A DNA stretch of 64,000 nt, from contig NW_004450397.1 of the NCBI RefSeq assembly GCF_000321225.1, positions 535,653-599,652 of the forward strand, in the 5' to 3' direction. Every line of letters begins with the position of its first letter. Positions within the stretch are counted from its first letter, which is position 1. This DNA is from Odobenus rosmarus divergens (Eukaryota; Chordata; Mammalia; Carnivora; Odobenidae). Of the stretch, positions 1 through 11,897 are shown piece by piece. Both the position numbers and the translations under genes were made by a program. The notes beneath the pieces were generated by a model. The model searched no databases. It saw nothing but the letters and a program-made list of their open reading frames with translations, and was not told where the DNA came from.

Positions 1-49
1 CTTAAAAAAAAAAAAAATATCCACCCCTCAGGAGCCAACTAAAGGTCAT

Positions 50-355
50 CATCTTATAAAGCCACTTCTGATGCTCCAAATGGGATTGACTTTCTCTCCC
101 AGCCCTGTACTAATGTCCTAACATAAATACACTTCACTCATTTCTCATCACATGCTAATGTGTCTCTTTGTAATTATGGCAGTCTCTTTTTAAGGCAGGG
201 ATGTGCTGTTGTACTTCCCACTCACTAGAATGTGAGCTACTGGAGGGCAAAAATGTTTTATTGAATACTGTCTCTTCAGAATCTAATAGTTCCTGGCATG
301 TAGTATGCACTCAGTAAATAAAATAAATATGTCACTGGATAAGTAAATGAATGAG
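50..355 (+). repeat. L2 LINE, 3' end
   Basis: Ancient L2 retrotransposon remnant in sense orientation. The text follows the L2 3'-terminal pattern: a stretch ending in 'tagaatgtgagctactggagggca', here split as 'tagaatgtgagct' and 'ggagggca', then 'cctggcatgtagtatgcactcagtaaata' in degraded form, then an 'atgaatgag' tail. No coding capacity remains. Assignment is from the remembered family pattern, not an alignment. Confidence 0.7.
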
Positions 356-888
356 TTAATCTCATCCCAATGTCTTTGCAGTGTACCTGATGTAAAGCCT
401 ATAATAAAAAATGGCCAAATTGAAGTGATCCAAAATGAAAGATTGGTTATTATCAGGCTTTTGATTTCTCCATGACTATACATCTACACCCTATCTGGGG
501 TACACATGGGTAAGCATTTTACGAATATGTTCCCAATTCCTCATTTAAAATATAAGTAAAATTTCTATATATTATGCATCAACAATTAATTAATATGCTA
601 AATCTTCATATTGGTCACAAATCAGACAAAACTAATATGGAAGAGTCCCCTCAATCAACCTCATCACTGTCCACTTGTACATATTGAAGAGAATGTTAGC
701 CTACAGTCTCCAGTAGCTCCTTTTCAAAGGCTTCTCCTTAATTGTGTGAATGTCCCCAGTCACAATTTGACTTGAGAAAGCAAAATAAAACAAAACAAAA
801 ACAAACAAAATAAAACCCTACTAAATCCTAGTCCAAGTTCTTGCATAGTTGTGGACAACATGAAAACTGTAGTTATCCCTGAAATGAA
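356..888. other. Unannotated AT-rich DNA
   Basis: No gene or recognisable repeat is seen. Positions 779-818 are an A-rich low-complexity run of aaaac/aaaat units. The short open frames here lack any coding signature. Confidence 0.5.
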
Positions 889-901
889 AGTACAGAGTAC
901 A

Positions 902-1100
902 ATTTTTTTTTTAAGATTTTATTCATCCATCTGACAGGGAGAGACACAGCGAGAGAGGGACCACAAGCAGGGGGAGCGGGAGAGGGAGAAGCAGGCTTCT
1001 CCCTGAGCAGGGAGCCCGACGCGGGGCTCGATCCCCGGACCCTGGGATCATGACCTGAGCCAAAGGCAGACACTTAATGACTGAGCCACCCAGGCACCCC
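902..1100 (-). mobile_element. Can-SINE (copy A of adjacent pair)
   Basis: Full-length tRNA-derived carnivore SINE on the minus strand. It starts on the plus strand with the T-rich tail 'aagattttatt' and ends with the tRNA-like head 'ctgagccacccaggcacccc'. The pol III B-box-like 'ggctcgatcccc' lies near 1024. A 13-base direct repeat, agtacagagtaca, lies just before it (889-901) and after its neighbour (1301-1313), so the pair shares one outer duplication. Confidence 0.93.
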
Positions 1101-1108
1101 ATAGCACA

Positions 1109-1300
1109 TTTTTTTAAGATTTTATTTATTTATTATGAGAAAGAGAGAGTGAGCATGAGTCGGGGGAGGGGCACAGGGACAAGCAGACTCCCTGTTGAGC
1201 ACAGAGCCCAATGCAGGGCTCAATCCCAGGACCCTGAGATCACCACCTGAGCTGATATCAAGAGTTGGATGCTTAACCGACTGAGCCATCCAGGCACCCC
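1109..1300 (-). mobile_element. Can-SINE (copy B of adjacent pair)
   Basis: Second full-length minus-strand Can-SINE, eight bases from copy A. It is more diverged in its middle ('gagcatgagtcggggg'). The spacer 'atagcaca' resembles the right end of the shared target 'agagtaca' at six of eight positions. This fits copy B inserting first and copy A later landing at the boundary between its tail and the target. Confidence 0.92.
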
Positions 1301-1313
1301 AGTACAGAGTACA

Positions 1314-2275
1314 TTTTTAACCTCACTTTATTTTGGAAATATATTAGGCAAAACTTAGATACACAGCATTAAACCAGACTCTGTGAACATTAAAGAAGTA
1401 ATACAAATCATACATAAGTAAATGTTCTATGTTATATACCGTATAAGCTTATATCCCTTTAAAAATTCTAGTTGCTACCCCTTGATTGAAGGTTATAATT
1501 CTCTAAAAGTCTAGGGGTAAGAGACAAAGCATTGAATTTCTAAACTACTCTGAATTGAAAAATAAATACCAGATATAAGAGAGATCTGGCTAGATTACAG
1601 CCACCTGGTAGCAAGGATCAAAAACATTTTGGGGCTATTTCCAAAAAGAAGAAATAGAGGCTACTGTAGAGAACCTTATTTAGCTACTATGTCTTTTCTT
1701 TTTTATTTTCACAAAGAGTTATTGAACAGAGTCGATTATGAGGGTTTTTTCCCTTGTTTTTGCTTGTTCGTTGTGTTTTAGGTTTTGTTTCATTTTATTT
1801 TGTTTTTAATAAAAGGCCCCATTTCATTTTGGGAAAGATTAGCAAGATGCAGAGGTGGAAGTCGGCACCCAGCTTGACGGTTTTTGTTTTCAAGTTTCCC
1901 AGTCCTAAGGACAACATGGAGCCCTGCTACATCAGAGAGTGAACATACCTTGAGAGACTACAGATAGGAAAGGAGGCTTGGCCTAAAGAAGGTAGCAAAC
2001 GGGTAAGAGTTAGCAAGAAAGGTAATTACAGCCTCTCAAAAATACCACCAACACTTTTATTTTTAACAACTTATAAATGCATTATACATTCCAAACTGTA
2101 CACAAAGTACTTAGTTAATGCAAAATAAAGATGTCACTAATTCCACTGCTAACATGACATTCAGATTTTCTGTGTCTTTTTATGTTCCCCTAGAGTAAAA
2201 GTGAACACACTGGGTTTTCCTTTGCAAAAGAATGCAGAAAACGGTCACAGGTTTAATATCTGGGTAAAACTTAGC
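1314..2275. other. Unannotated unique DNA
   Basis: No repeat family recognised. Several short T-rich runs occur (1738-1810). A 62-codon open frame near 1754 has no homology I recognise and is probably chance. Confidence 0.45.
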
Positions 2276-2278
2276 ATG

Positions 2279-2752
2279 TGAGGTGTCCTTCAACAGATGG
2301 ATGGATAAAGAAGATATGGTTCATAAATACAATGGAATATTACTCAGCTATCAGAAAAGATGAATACCTACCATTTGCAGCGACATGGATAGAACTCGAG
2401 GGGATTATGCTAAGTGAAATAAGTCAAGCAGAGAAAGACAATTATCATATGGTTTCACTCATATGTGGAACATAAGCAATAGCACAGAGGACCATAGGGG
2501 TAGGGAGGGAAAACTGAATGGAAGAAATCAGAGAGGGAGACAAACCATGAGAGACTCTGGACTCCGGGAAACAAACTGAGGGTTACAGAGGGGAGGGGGT
2601 GGGGAGATGGGGTAACCAGGTGATGGTTATTAAGGAGGCCACATGTTGTGATAAGCACTGGGTGTTATACACAACTAATGAATCGTTAAACACTACATCA
2701 AAAACTAATGATGTACTATATGTTGGCTAACTGAACATAATAAAAAAAATTC
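2279..2752 (+). mobile_element. LINE-1 3' fragment
   Basis: Sense-strand 3' end of a carnivore L1. It opens in the ORF2 C-terminal region ('cttcaacagatggatggataaag', read in part) and continues through 'tgctaagtgaaataagtcaagcag', 'atgagagactctgg' and 'gcactgggtgttatac' to an AATAAA-like tail at 2738-2750. The copy is 5'-truncated and its reading frame is interrupted. No convincing target-site duplication is visible. Confidence 0.9.
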
Positions 2753-3244
2753 TAATATGGATAAAAAAAATCTAGCTCAAATAAGAAAATTTAGATAGAC
2801 CTAAGGAAATGAGATCAAATCTCTTCCTTCCTTCCTTATCAAGAAACCATGATGTTCAGCTTACAGATGAGAAGGTCAATTTGTTATATTTATGGGTAAT
2901 ACTGCTCAGTTAAGTGCTGGACTGAGATAAAAATGAGAGCCACAAAATACATTGTGTTCTCAATTATTTAAAAAGCGACTAAATGTTCTCTCAATCTTTT
3001 TTTCTTTATTTCACTGGACACAAACATTTCCTCTAGAAAATGGTCAGAAGAAGGAAAGAAAGCTAAAATTAAATATAATACAAATATGTGTGTACATGTG
3101 TGTTTATTGTTACCATTGTGATACATATTTTGTTCAGAGAGAGAAAGAAATCTTCTGGCTAATTAGTGGTTTGTGATTTGTAGTGAATTTAAATAGTCAA
3201 CATCTTTCTTATCTCTGACTCTATCTCCAAACAAAAAGTTTAGT
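2753..3244. other. Unannotated AT-rich DNA
   Basis: Contains a short (TTCC)n run at 2824-2838 and nothing else recognisable. Confidence 0.4.
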
Positions 3245-3400
3245 TATTTGCTTATTTATTTAGTAAACGTGCATTAAGTACTTAGTGTGCTCCAAGTGCT
3301 ATGCTAGTTTTTGGAGGACATAAAAATGAAAGAAAGAAATTTTGCCTTCATTACACTCACAGTTTAGCAGAGGATACACTTAACACAGGAAATCCATGGA
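3245..3400 (-). repeat. L2 LINE 3' end, antisense
   Basis: Follows the reversed L2 3' pattern: 'ttatttagtaaacgtgcatt', 'gctccaagtgctatgctag', then 'cattacactcacagtttagcag'. Strongly diverged. Confidence 0.6.
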
Positions 3401-3506
3401 TGTTCAATGTATGTTTGTCGAATAAATACATGAGTAATTATAATGTGATACATTCTATAAGTCATTTGTATATTTGTGTGCATGTGTGTGTATGTTTTAT
3501 AGGGCG

Positions 3507-3556
3507 GTAAGCATGCTGTGAAGAATGCTGACTGTATACATTCACAGCATGCTTAC
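3507..3556. repeat. Perfect 16-bp inverted repeat (hairpin)
   Basis: The arm gtaagcatgctgtgaa at 3507-3522 is exactly complementary to ttcacagcatgcttac at 3541-3556, with an 18-base loop. It lies outside any repeat I recognise. Part of the loop and the flank also share the direct motif 'ctgtatac'. Confidence 0.85.
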
Positions 3557-3952
3557 AGCACTGTATACCTACCATTCATCATCTTGGAATTATTACAAAC
3601 AAACCTTTTATGAAGAGGTAGAAATAGCAGTAGTTTCCTTCTTATTAATTAAACTAACCTCTGACAATTTTAATTCTTCAACTTTTGTGAAGGGTCTTGA
3701 AGACAGGATATTTTATATGGCTACATTTTGCTTTTTTAACACTTAGTAACTCTTTCATTACAGATTGAGAACAACTATAATTAATATCTTAAAAGAAAGT
3801 CACAACATAATTTAATGGATTAGATTTAAACTTTTAAGAACTTCTTATTAAAGAGCGCTTAGCATTGTTCAGTAACTCTCTTACACTGAATAGCGATAAT
3901 CACAGCGAGTTTTAACTGAGCAATTAGCATGTGCCATCTTCAGTGAAAATCA

Positions 3953-4130
3953 AAAAGTACTTAGTGTGCTAAGTACTTTTAGTTTTTAATTTCCAACAAT
4001 CCTGCAAGATAGAAATTATTATTACCTCTCTCACAATAGAGAAAATACAGTTCAGAGAGGTTAATTGAATCAGTTCCCAAGATCATCTGCCTCCAAAGCC
4101 TGTGCTCCTTCTACTATAAAGGCACCACCC
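3953..4130 (-). repeat. MIR SINE, antisense
   Basis: Reversed MIR pattern: 'tgtgctaagtactttt', 'attattattacctctctcacaatagag' in degraded form, then 'ttcagagaggttaattga' and 'cctgtgctccttctac'. The left end includes a perfect 12-bp inverted repeat (3953-3964 with 3969-3980), which may simply reflect the self-complementary 'aagtactta' segment of MIR. Confidence 0.65.
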
Positions 4131-4985
4131 CACAAATACTCTAAAAGAAAGAATCCATGTCATTCTGACCACAGCCTCCAAATTGTGTTTTTAGCTGCCT
4201 GTCTAAAGAACAAAGCATGTCCAACCATCTTCCACCTTTCATTGAAGTATGTTGCCAAAACTGCATAAGTATGCAGTTTACCAAAGTTAGTGAACTAATT
4301 TGTTTTGCTTTGTTTTTAATTTAGAAGCTAAATAGGACATAGAGATTAGAAAGGAGACACCTTCAAAATGCATGCCAGTTATAGAAACAAATGTTTTAAT
4401 TTGAGAATCCAATGTTTAAAACATTTTTTTAAGTTAGAACTATCCTAGATAGTATTTTGCTCTAAGTCTGCTTATTTTAAAATGTGCATTGCTTTTTTAA
4501 TAGTTTATATTAAAGTTTAATTTTTGCTGATGGAAAGTAACACCATCATTTGGTAAATTGAAACATTATAGCAGCATTTTTCTTTTCTCCTCTTACTGAT
4601 TTTAAAAAGAAATTGCTCTTATATTTTTCTCAGTCATGTGGTTTATTTACCCCATAACACAATTTGATGTGAACATTCCTAAGAACAGAATTAAAAAATA
4701 TACTTCTTTATAAGGAATATATGAAAGTATTAATATTGATTGGCTTTGTGGCCTAATTTAAAATAACACAATACAATTTCAGCAGGGATTACAGTCTCAG
4801 AAATTTAATACTTTTTGTTAATTTGGCAACTTTAAATAGTAGAGCATCGCTTTTTCTAATTCCTCTGCTGACTGTCCTGCATTCACCTCCATAACTATCA
4901 TGGTAGTTCTTATACATGTTGATCATAGGTATTTGGGGAATCAATCTCCACTGAGTCATATAAGTTAATGAGCTTCTCTGTGAAT
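4131..4985. other. Unannotated AT-rich DNA
   Basis: No gene or assignable repeat seen. Confidence 0.4.
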
Positions 4986-4989
4986 TTCT

Positions 4990-5225
4990 CATCTTGGCCT
5001 TCAGGCTATTTGTGATTGGGCTCTAATCTAAATTTGCAGTCTATTCTCCTGGGGCTCCTCTTCATGGACCTTCCACTGCAACCAGACTGCTCTGTCTCTG
5101 CCAACTTCAGATTGTGTATATTCAATTGCTGTCTGCCTCTCCTTCACCACTAGACTCTATTTATCCTCCAATATCAGTTCTTTAAATCTTGCTTACCTAC
5201 CTACTCTAATGGAAATACAGAAAAC
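4990..5225 (+). repeat. L2 LINE, internal 3' portion
   Basis: Sense L2 text: 'gccttcaggctatttgtgat', 'caaccagactgctctgtctc' and 'tcagttctttaaatcttgctt' match the layout of the L2 ORF2 C-terminal and 3' region, with heavy decay. Confidence 0.55.
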
Positions 5226-5261
5226 TTTCACAAGTCTTCTAACAAACTCCTGAATCGACAA

Positions 5262-5485
5262 CCAAGAGTAGTGTAGGATTCACAGAGTCTGATGCCAGAT
5301 CACTTGGGTTCAAATCCCAGCTGTATCATTTGGAGATACGTGGTTTTGGCCAAGTTACTTAACCTCTGCTCTGGTAGGTATCCCTCTGTAAAATATGTGG
5401 ATAACAATAGAAATAAAATGGAAATTGATATGTTAATACCCATAACATGTTCAGAGCCGTGTGGTATATAGGTAGTCACCGAGCT
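5262..5485 (+). repeat. MIR SINE
   Basis: Nearly complete MIR: 'gagtctgatgccagatcact', 'gggttcaaatcccagct' (B-box derived), 'ggccaagttacttaacctct', then the 'ttaatacccataacatgttcagagc' end in degraded form. An open frame of 106 codons starting at 5447 overlaps this end and is not taken as a gene. Confidence 0.85.
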
Positions 5486-5489
5486 AGTA

Positions 5490-6997
5490 TTAAAAAAATG
5501 TTAGATGGGTTACAAAATTGTGGCGGCCTACCACTTGTTGCTGGTGTTTATTTGTTGCTGTTTGTCTTTATAATCCATTCAAATCGCTTTATAGCGAATG
5601 GATATTTCCAAGCTAATGAATTTGGGAAAAAAATCAGGTTACTCTTTGATATTAAAATAAAAGGGATCTGCCAAACCTCCCTCAGAAGGAACTGCTCCGG
5701 TATGTTAATGAATCATTATCATCCTCTTCAGTTTATAGAATTGTTCACATACATTATTTCATTTTAAGCTAGTATAATTTTAAAGTTTTTAGCTTATTTA
5801 ATGACATGGAGAATACAAAATGAGACAAAACTGAAAAAGAAATAGCAGCAACATGGATCGTATTACATGAAAAATTTAACCACCAGTAGCATCTCACACT
5901 CAAATTACTATGTTCTTCCATAGCATATGCGACTGAACAATAATAAATTATGGAAAAGGGAACCAGGAAATAACTGCATCAACATAGAATATCCTATTCT
6001 CTGCAAAGGCTCAAAGATATCTCTGGAGTGTCAAAGGCATGTCCTTCAATATTTAACTTTTTCACTCTTTGTTCCCCATCTCAAGTTGAACAATACGTTA
6101 ATTATCCGATGAAGCATTATAATTACTCTAACAGTTCCACTCTTACTTATAATTACTGCATCAACACTTTCTTTTTCATATGCTTCAATCTATACCTATT
6201 ACATTGTCATGATGAAGACACATTAACATTATAATACCGTATAATTAGCTGATGAGCAATTAAATTATTCCACTGCTCTTGTTCCTCTTTGCCAAGAGGT
6301 TGCTTCCAAGCTCTATTATCTCCTCTTTCTCTACAGTTTGCTTTAGTGGTTCTTACTCCCCTCCCCCCCCAAAAAACAAAGAGGCTCATAAGCTGTATTC
6401 AAAGCATTTGATTTCAAATTCAGAATAGATAAGTGCTTGAGTCAGTGCTGGTCTAAGAACTAAATTGGCATTGCAGACAAGTTTAAAATTGTTTTCATTT
6501 TCTTTCTATGATAAAAAGAATTGCAAATCTGTGCAACACAATAAAACATTGCAGGTTCATTCTTTCTAAATACTCATGGATTTTTTTTTTGCTTATTTAT
6601 TTAAAAAAAATAAAATTCTCCATAATTTTTAAGAAAATTGTTTAAATATATTAAATTCTATCTGAAATATAGCCCTCATGAATTATTTTATAAATACTTC
6701 AAATTAAGCTTTGAAGCTTTGAAGATGTGAACATATCATAAAATCATGAATCATATAATAAAATCATATATAACTAACTATAACAGCATGCTGCCCAGTG
6801 AAAGCAACCAAGTATTGCTTCACTGATTCTTTTTTCTTTCAGTTTTTCTTTATGCTATATATCAATTAAAAAAAAATCTATCCTTCTGACTTGTACAGCA
6901 GGCATTAAATAAGTTTTCCATTATGTGCTCATGATCTGTCTGCGATTTTGTTTCTGGTCCTAGGAACTTTCCTATGAGCAAAAGGATCTCTCTCCTT
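5490..6997. other. Unannotated AT-rich DNA
   Basis: No gene or repeat family recognised. A run of ten C's occurs at 6361-6370, and T- and A-runs occur around 6578-6612. Confidence 0.4.
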
Positions 6998-7015
6998 GGT
7001 TGAAGATTTACTTTA

Positions 7016-7223
7016 TTAATTAATTTATTTTTTTTAAGATTTTATTTATTTATTTGACAGAGAGAGACACAGCGAGAGAGGGAACACAAGCAGGGGGAGT
7101 GGGAGAGGGAGAAGCAGGCTTCCTGCTGAGCAGAGAGCCAGATGCGGGGCTCGATCCCAGGACCCTGGGACCATGACCTGAGCCGAAGGCAGACGCTTAA
7201 CGACTGAGCCACCCAGGCGCCCC
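7016..7223 (-). mobile_element. Can-SINE
   Basis: Full-length minus-strand copy with the intact head 'gactgagccacccaggcgcccc' (read in two parts) and the tail 'aagattttatttatttattt'. The flanking duplication ggttgaagatttacttta (6998-7015) matches 7224-7241 at 16 of 18 bases. Confidence 0.95.
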
Positions 7224-7241
7224 GGCTGAAGACTTACTTTA

Positions 7242-8215
7242 GTCCAAATAAACTTTAGAACTAATTGGAATACAATTTTAATGACTCCAAAATACTTGGC
7301 GTCCATATGGTTTATCACTGTGATCACTTGCTTCATCTATAGTGCACACCAGCTTGGTTCTTTAGTCTGTATTTTATATAAGAACTAAATCTTCCTTAGA
7401 TAATTACTTTGGAGTAACCTTATGAGCTATGAAAGAAAAGTGGAATTCATTTTACAAGCAAGGCCCATTTCAATAAAATGACTTGTTGTCTCAGCTTAGT
7501 TTCCTTAGCTATGAGGCAGAGGAAGATCTATTGAGTACAATAGTCTCATATGCAGGAACTTGCCTCTTCACCAAGAAAAGTCAGATGGGCCCTGCCAACT
7601 TCAGAAAGCTATTTAGGATTATCAGTACCAATATATACTTGGAAAGTAACAATAAGGAAGTTACCTCAGACTTGATACAGGAAAATGATTAAGCTCTTGC
7701 TTAAGTGACAACTGCTTCAGCAATAATCCTGTGACTTTCAAAGTCCTTAAGCATAATTTGGTATTTTTAAACTGAAAAGGACTCATACTTTTACAGGGGT
7801 ACTTTGTTTATTTTGCCTCCAGTCAAAAATAATCTCTCAACCTCTGACAAACTGTATTAGTACTGCCATTTGTTTTTGAATTCTGTTATAGAAAAAAAAA
7901 ATCTAACCCTTAATGAATGAGAATCTCAATGTAGAACAAAGAGGTAGGCTGTACTTTATATCAAATATGATTTGATCAACTGACAGATATTAAAGTTCAA
8001 AAGGTATCAAAATGCCATCAAGATTAACACATGTCAGGGTTTTAGATAAAATGTTAGCTGGAATAACTTGAGATGCTCACTCCAAATTATTAATGCATTG
8101 TAGATAAGAATCTTATATTGATTTCAATAATTTATACACAGTAAAAAATGCCTACTATTTTCAGCTCTCATAAATAGGGTTCTTTGTATATAGGTTAAAA
8201 GGTCAAAAGCAGAAG
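7242..8215. other. Unannotated unique DNA
   Basis: No gene or repeat family recognised. Confidence 0.4.
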
Positions 8216-8219
8216 TATA

Positions 8220-8450
8220 GGGAATAAGAACCTAAACCTTGAATCAGGCCCTGCTCCAACACCTCCCACCTGTGCGACCTTGAACAAGTTATTTAATCTT
8301 CCTGAGCCTATTTTGCAGCTATAAAGTAACAGCAGCACCTATCTTGTAAGGTTACTGGAAGTATACAATGAGAAATTTAATGTAAAGCACTTAGCACAGT
8401 GCCTAGCATAATGTAATCACTCAATAAATATTAAATAGTATCATTATTCA
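8220..8450 (+). repeat. MIR SINE
   Basis: Well-preserved full MIR: 'cttgaatcaggccctgctcc', 'cacctgtgcgaccttgaaca', 'gagcctattttgcagct', 'aaagcacttagcacagtgcc' and the 'tcactcaataaatatt' terminus. Confidence 0.9.
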
Positions 8451-8889
8451 CTATTATCAGCTTAAAGGTTATTATTCTTTCTGTTCTTTGGAAAACACTT
8501 CATATAAAGTTTATAATCATCAGGTACTATGATGCCTCATAAAATATTTGATATGGAAAAGATTTTATTTTTTTCAGTCCAAGCGCTTTGTGTGCATTTT
8601 CTAGGGACATAAATTTAATTAATGCCCAAATTAGAATTACATGCAGTGCCCCCACTCCCAGTAGTATGCCTTTCCATTATATCATTTTATTTAAGATATC
8701 TGTGAAATACGCGTAATTGGATTATAGTCTTTAAAAAGTATGAAATTTTAATCATATACACAAATTACAACCTGAAACAAAATTTGAATTTTATAATCAG
8801 TTGTAGCCCATTGGGGCTCTTGTCATTATTGATTATATAATATCAACAAGTTTACTTTATTCTACATAAAAAAACAAATTTCTGTTTTC

Positions 8890-9081
8890 TCTTTTTGGAG
8901 AGGGAGAGAGAGAATGAGAAAGCAGCGGGGAGCAGAGGGAGAGGGAGAAAGAAAATCTTAAGCAGGCTCCACACCCAGTGCAGAGCCTGACATGGGGCTA
9001 GATCTCATGACCCTCAGATCATGACCTCAGCTGAAATCAAGAGTTGGATGCTTAACTGACTGAGCCACCCAGACGCCCCCC
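8890..9081 (-). mobile_element. Can-SINE (older copy)
   Basis: Minus-strand copy that lacks the usual (AAAT)n tail but keeps the 'gactgagccacccagacgcc' head. Flanked by caaatttctgttttc (8875-8889) and caaatttctattttc (9082-9096), 14 of 15 identical. Diverged relative to the copies at 21.8 and 50.3 kb. Confidence 0.92.
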
Positions 9082-9096
9082 CAAATTTCTATTTTC

Positions 9097-10620
9097 AATG
9101 CTGAGTTTTCTGCCACCTTTCACTGAAGTACTGAGTTTTGCTAGTCTACTTGACCCTCCCCATTTTAAACACAGTGCCATTATTACTACATTTCTTTCAC
9201 AATGAAGTATATCTAATTGCTTCTGAATTTTTTTCTTCCATATTCAGGATTGCTGTTCTTATATCACAATGAACTTTAACTTCTACTGGCTTTGAAAATT
9301 CTTCTCCGCATTCTCTTGAAGACTAAAATTTTCAACCCCAATTGTAAAACTTTTGATGGTAGTATTCAGTACTTAAAAAAAATACAGTAGTTATGATTTG
9401 TTACTGCTATCTGGAGAATCTTATTTCCATATCCCCTAAAACCGATGCCCTTACGGTTAAGAAAAGCTCTCATATCCTTAAATCCTAATAATAGAAACAA
9501 GAAACATGGATGACCCCAAATGAAGCTGGTAATACTAGCCTTTTTTTTTTTTTTTCTTTTCCTTTTTCCCAGTACAAACCATTACCTGTTTGGGTGGGAA
9601 GCAAAAAGATTGACAAGACTCTCCAAGATAGATAGGAATTCAGAATCAACAGTATCTGGTAGCAATGCGATCAAAGGTTTAATAATGAGCCTTCTTCACT
9701 TTGTTACCAATCATATAATAATAGTAACATAATAGCCATCAAAAGCTTAATCCTCACTGTATTTGTTTTTGTAATTCATTATGCTATGTGAATCTCACCT
9801 AAAATTATTGATAATTAAGTATGTTTTCTCAGCTTGTTCTGTAGGACTTGGATTCCCACTGAATGGTTAAACATATTACATGAAAATAAAACTGATGTTT
9901 TTTGGTACCTTTTGGTAATATGACTCCCATTCAGTTTCCAATCTCATTCCAAGAAGCATCTTCAGAAGATCCAAGCTACTACTGAAGATCTGGCCTCAGG
10001 CAGGGTTAAGTAAGAGTGGAGAGTATCTGGAAATGTGACTTAAAGGCACCAACGTGAAAGGTGGATAAGAGTTAGGGCTGACAGATGAACATTAAAGGTT
10101 TCTATCTCTCTTCTTATAGATGAACCACTGCTGAGTTCAAGAATAGCTTTTACAATCAAAGCAGTCTGCTGAAATAACCAAGAGTAACAATCAGCTCTTA
10201 ACTTCAAAAGGGAACTTCACATTCCCTGATGCTTCATTTACAAATGTCTGGGAGTATATTTCAGACAGAGATGAGCACTCGTGGATACCTCCCTAACTAC
10301 AAGGACAGAGATATCAAGCTCGTCTACTCTGTATCATCAGTCTACTCTATGGAATGAATCATCGTAGACTTAGTGGTATTCAGGGATTCTCTGATCTCAG
10401 CTATTACGTCTCACCTCTACAGTCTGCCTCTGAAGAGGAAGATTTGGATAAATGACTAAAGACGGAATGCCCAATGCACATTCACATTTTCCAGATATAT
10501 GAGACGGCAGAGAGAACATAAGAAGGGTAGTTTTGAATAAAGATATGGAAAGTCTAATGATAGAGATACCTACTTTTTATGAGACATAATGAAAACAAAA
10601 CAAAGGGAAACAGAATCATA
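9097..10620. other. Unannotated unique DNA
   Basis: No assignable repeat apart from a T-run at 9541-9555. Short open frames only. Confidence 0.4.
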
Positions 10621-10621
10621 G

Positions 10622-10815
10622 CAGGTCAGTGCTGCAAGAGACTTAGAACAAATTAACCCCTTCGTTTTACAGAGGAAGGGACTGAGGCCCAGAGAGGTTT
10701 ATAATTAAATGTGTGCAGTTTTGAAAAACAAAAACAAAAACATGCCATTAACCACGTTTGCAACAAAATAAATGGTGGAACAGCTCAGAGTTCAGCTTTC
10801 TGACCTCAGAGCCTC
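10622..10815 (-). repeat. MIR SINE, antisense, interrupted
   Basis: Reversed MIR: 'ccttcgttttacagaggaag', 'gactgaggcccagagagg', then an interruption, then 'tcagagttcagctttctgac' and 'ctcagagcctctgcaataac'. The interruption at about 10698-10742 is a 'tataattaaatgtgtgcagt' segment with an A-rich tail. A second copy of that segment lies 153 bp downstream. Confidence 0.75.
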
Positions 10816-10889
10816 TGCAATAACAAAACTGGTGAGGGAGTATTTTGTTGTTTATAATTAAATCTGTGCAGTTTTGGGAAAAAAAAACA
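10697..10889. repeat. Short direct repeat with A-rich tails
   Basis: The 27 bases at 10697-10723 recur at 10850-10876 with one mismatch (g/c at the 15th base). Each copy is followed by an A-rich run (10724-10741 and 10879-10887). Confidence 0.8.
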
Positions 10890-10890
10890 C

Positions 10891-11895
10891 TAAAGAAAGG
10901 TACAAGATGGTGTAGATCTGACACTTAATGACTCCTACATAAATTCCCTTTTATACATTTACTATTACCTAGCAGTGCTGCTGATTTATTTATCATTTAT
11001 CATCATATTCATCAATTAATATGATTCTACCATAAAGAAGGATTTTGTATTACAGGCCAGTGATTCTTATATTTTTTTCATCAAATTACCTGTTGGCCAT
11101 CGTATAGAAATGGGAAATTCAAAACACAGGAAATTTGGGAATCATGGCACAAATTTGTAAGGTCTAATGGAGAAATTTCTTTAAAGAGTGATATTTCATC
11201 TTAAAAGAGTCATGTAACATTTTCTATTTGCTTGTTTTCATGGGAAAATAATGTTTCGCTCCAAAAGTTCTAGGTAAATTAACGTTGCAAACATGTACAA
11301 GTTTTGTTCTGCCTAACATTGTAGAATTCTGCATATTCTCAGGAGTTCATATACCTTGCATATACTAATTATAAGCTATCTCCCTTTCCCTATTTAGAAA
11401 CCTATCATAGAGATAAGCACAAAGAACTGAGTGAAAAATAATCCATATGTAAAGTCTTCTTTTCTGGTTCTCTTTTCCATTTAACAGCGATTTGTCTCAA
11501 AACAAAACAAAGCACGTAGTTGTAAGGAAAGAGAAAATTTACATTTAAATTTTAACTTTATATTTTAGTGTTGTCCTAAAGCAAAATAGAAAATATGTCT
11601 AATTTCATACCTCCAACATCCCTTGCACCTAAACAAAATCCACCTATATTTCCAAGTTACCCAGCATTGTTAAAACTCAGTATTTATCTATTTTGAAAAA
11701 CTTATAACTATCAACTAATAAAACCAAAAGTACTAAATATTCTCTTTAGTCTCAACAGTTCATCCAAAATGGATTTGGGCAGGACAAAAGTATAAAATGC
11801 ATTTCACAAAAATCATAGGATTTTTCAAGAATGGAAAGAACCTTAATCTTCTTCTCCTTCTTCCATCTGTTCATGCTTGAAGATTCTCCACAATA
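10891..11895. other. Unannotated AT-rich DNA
   Basis: No gene or assignable repeat seen. Confidence 0.4.
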
Positions 11896-11897
11896 TT

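Noticed and set aside
3953..3980. Perfect 12-bp inverted repeat with 4-nt loop as a possible regulatory hairpin
   Set aside because: It lies at the MIR edge where 'aagtactta' is naturally self-complementary, so no special cause is needed.
5447..5767. 106-codon plus-strand open frame
   Set aside because: It starts in the decayed 3' end of a MIR, and there is no splice or promoter context and no family resemblance.
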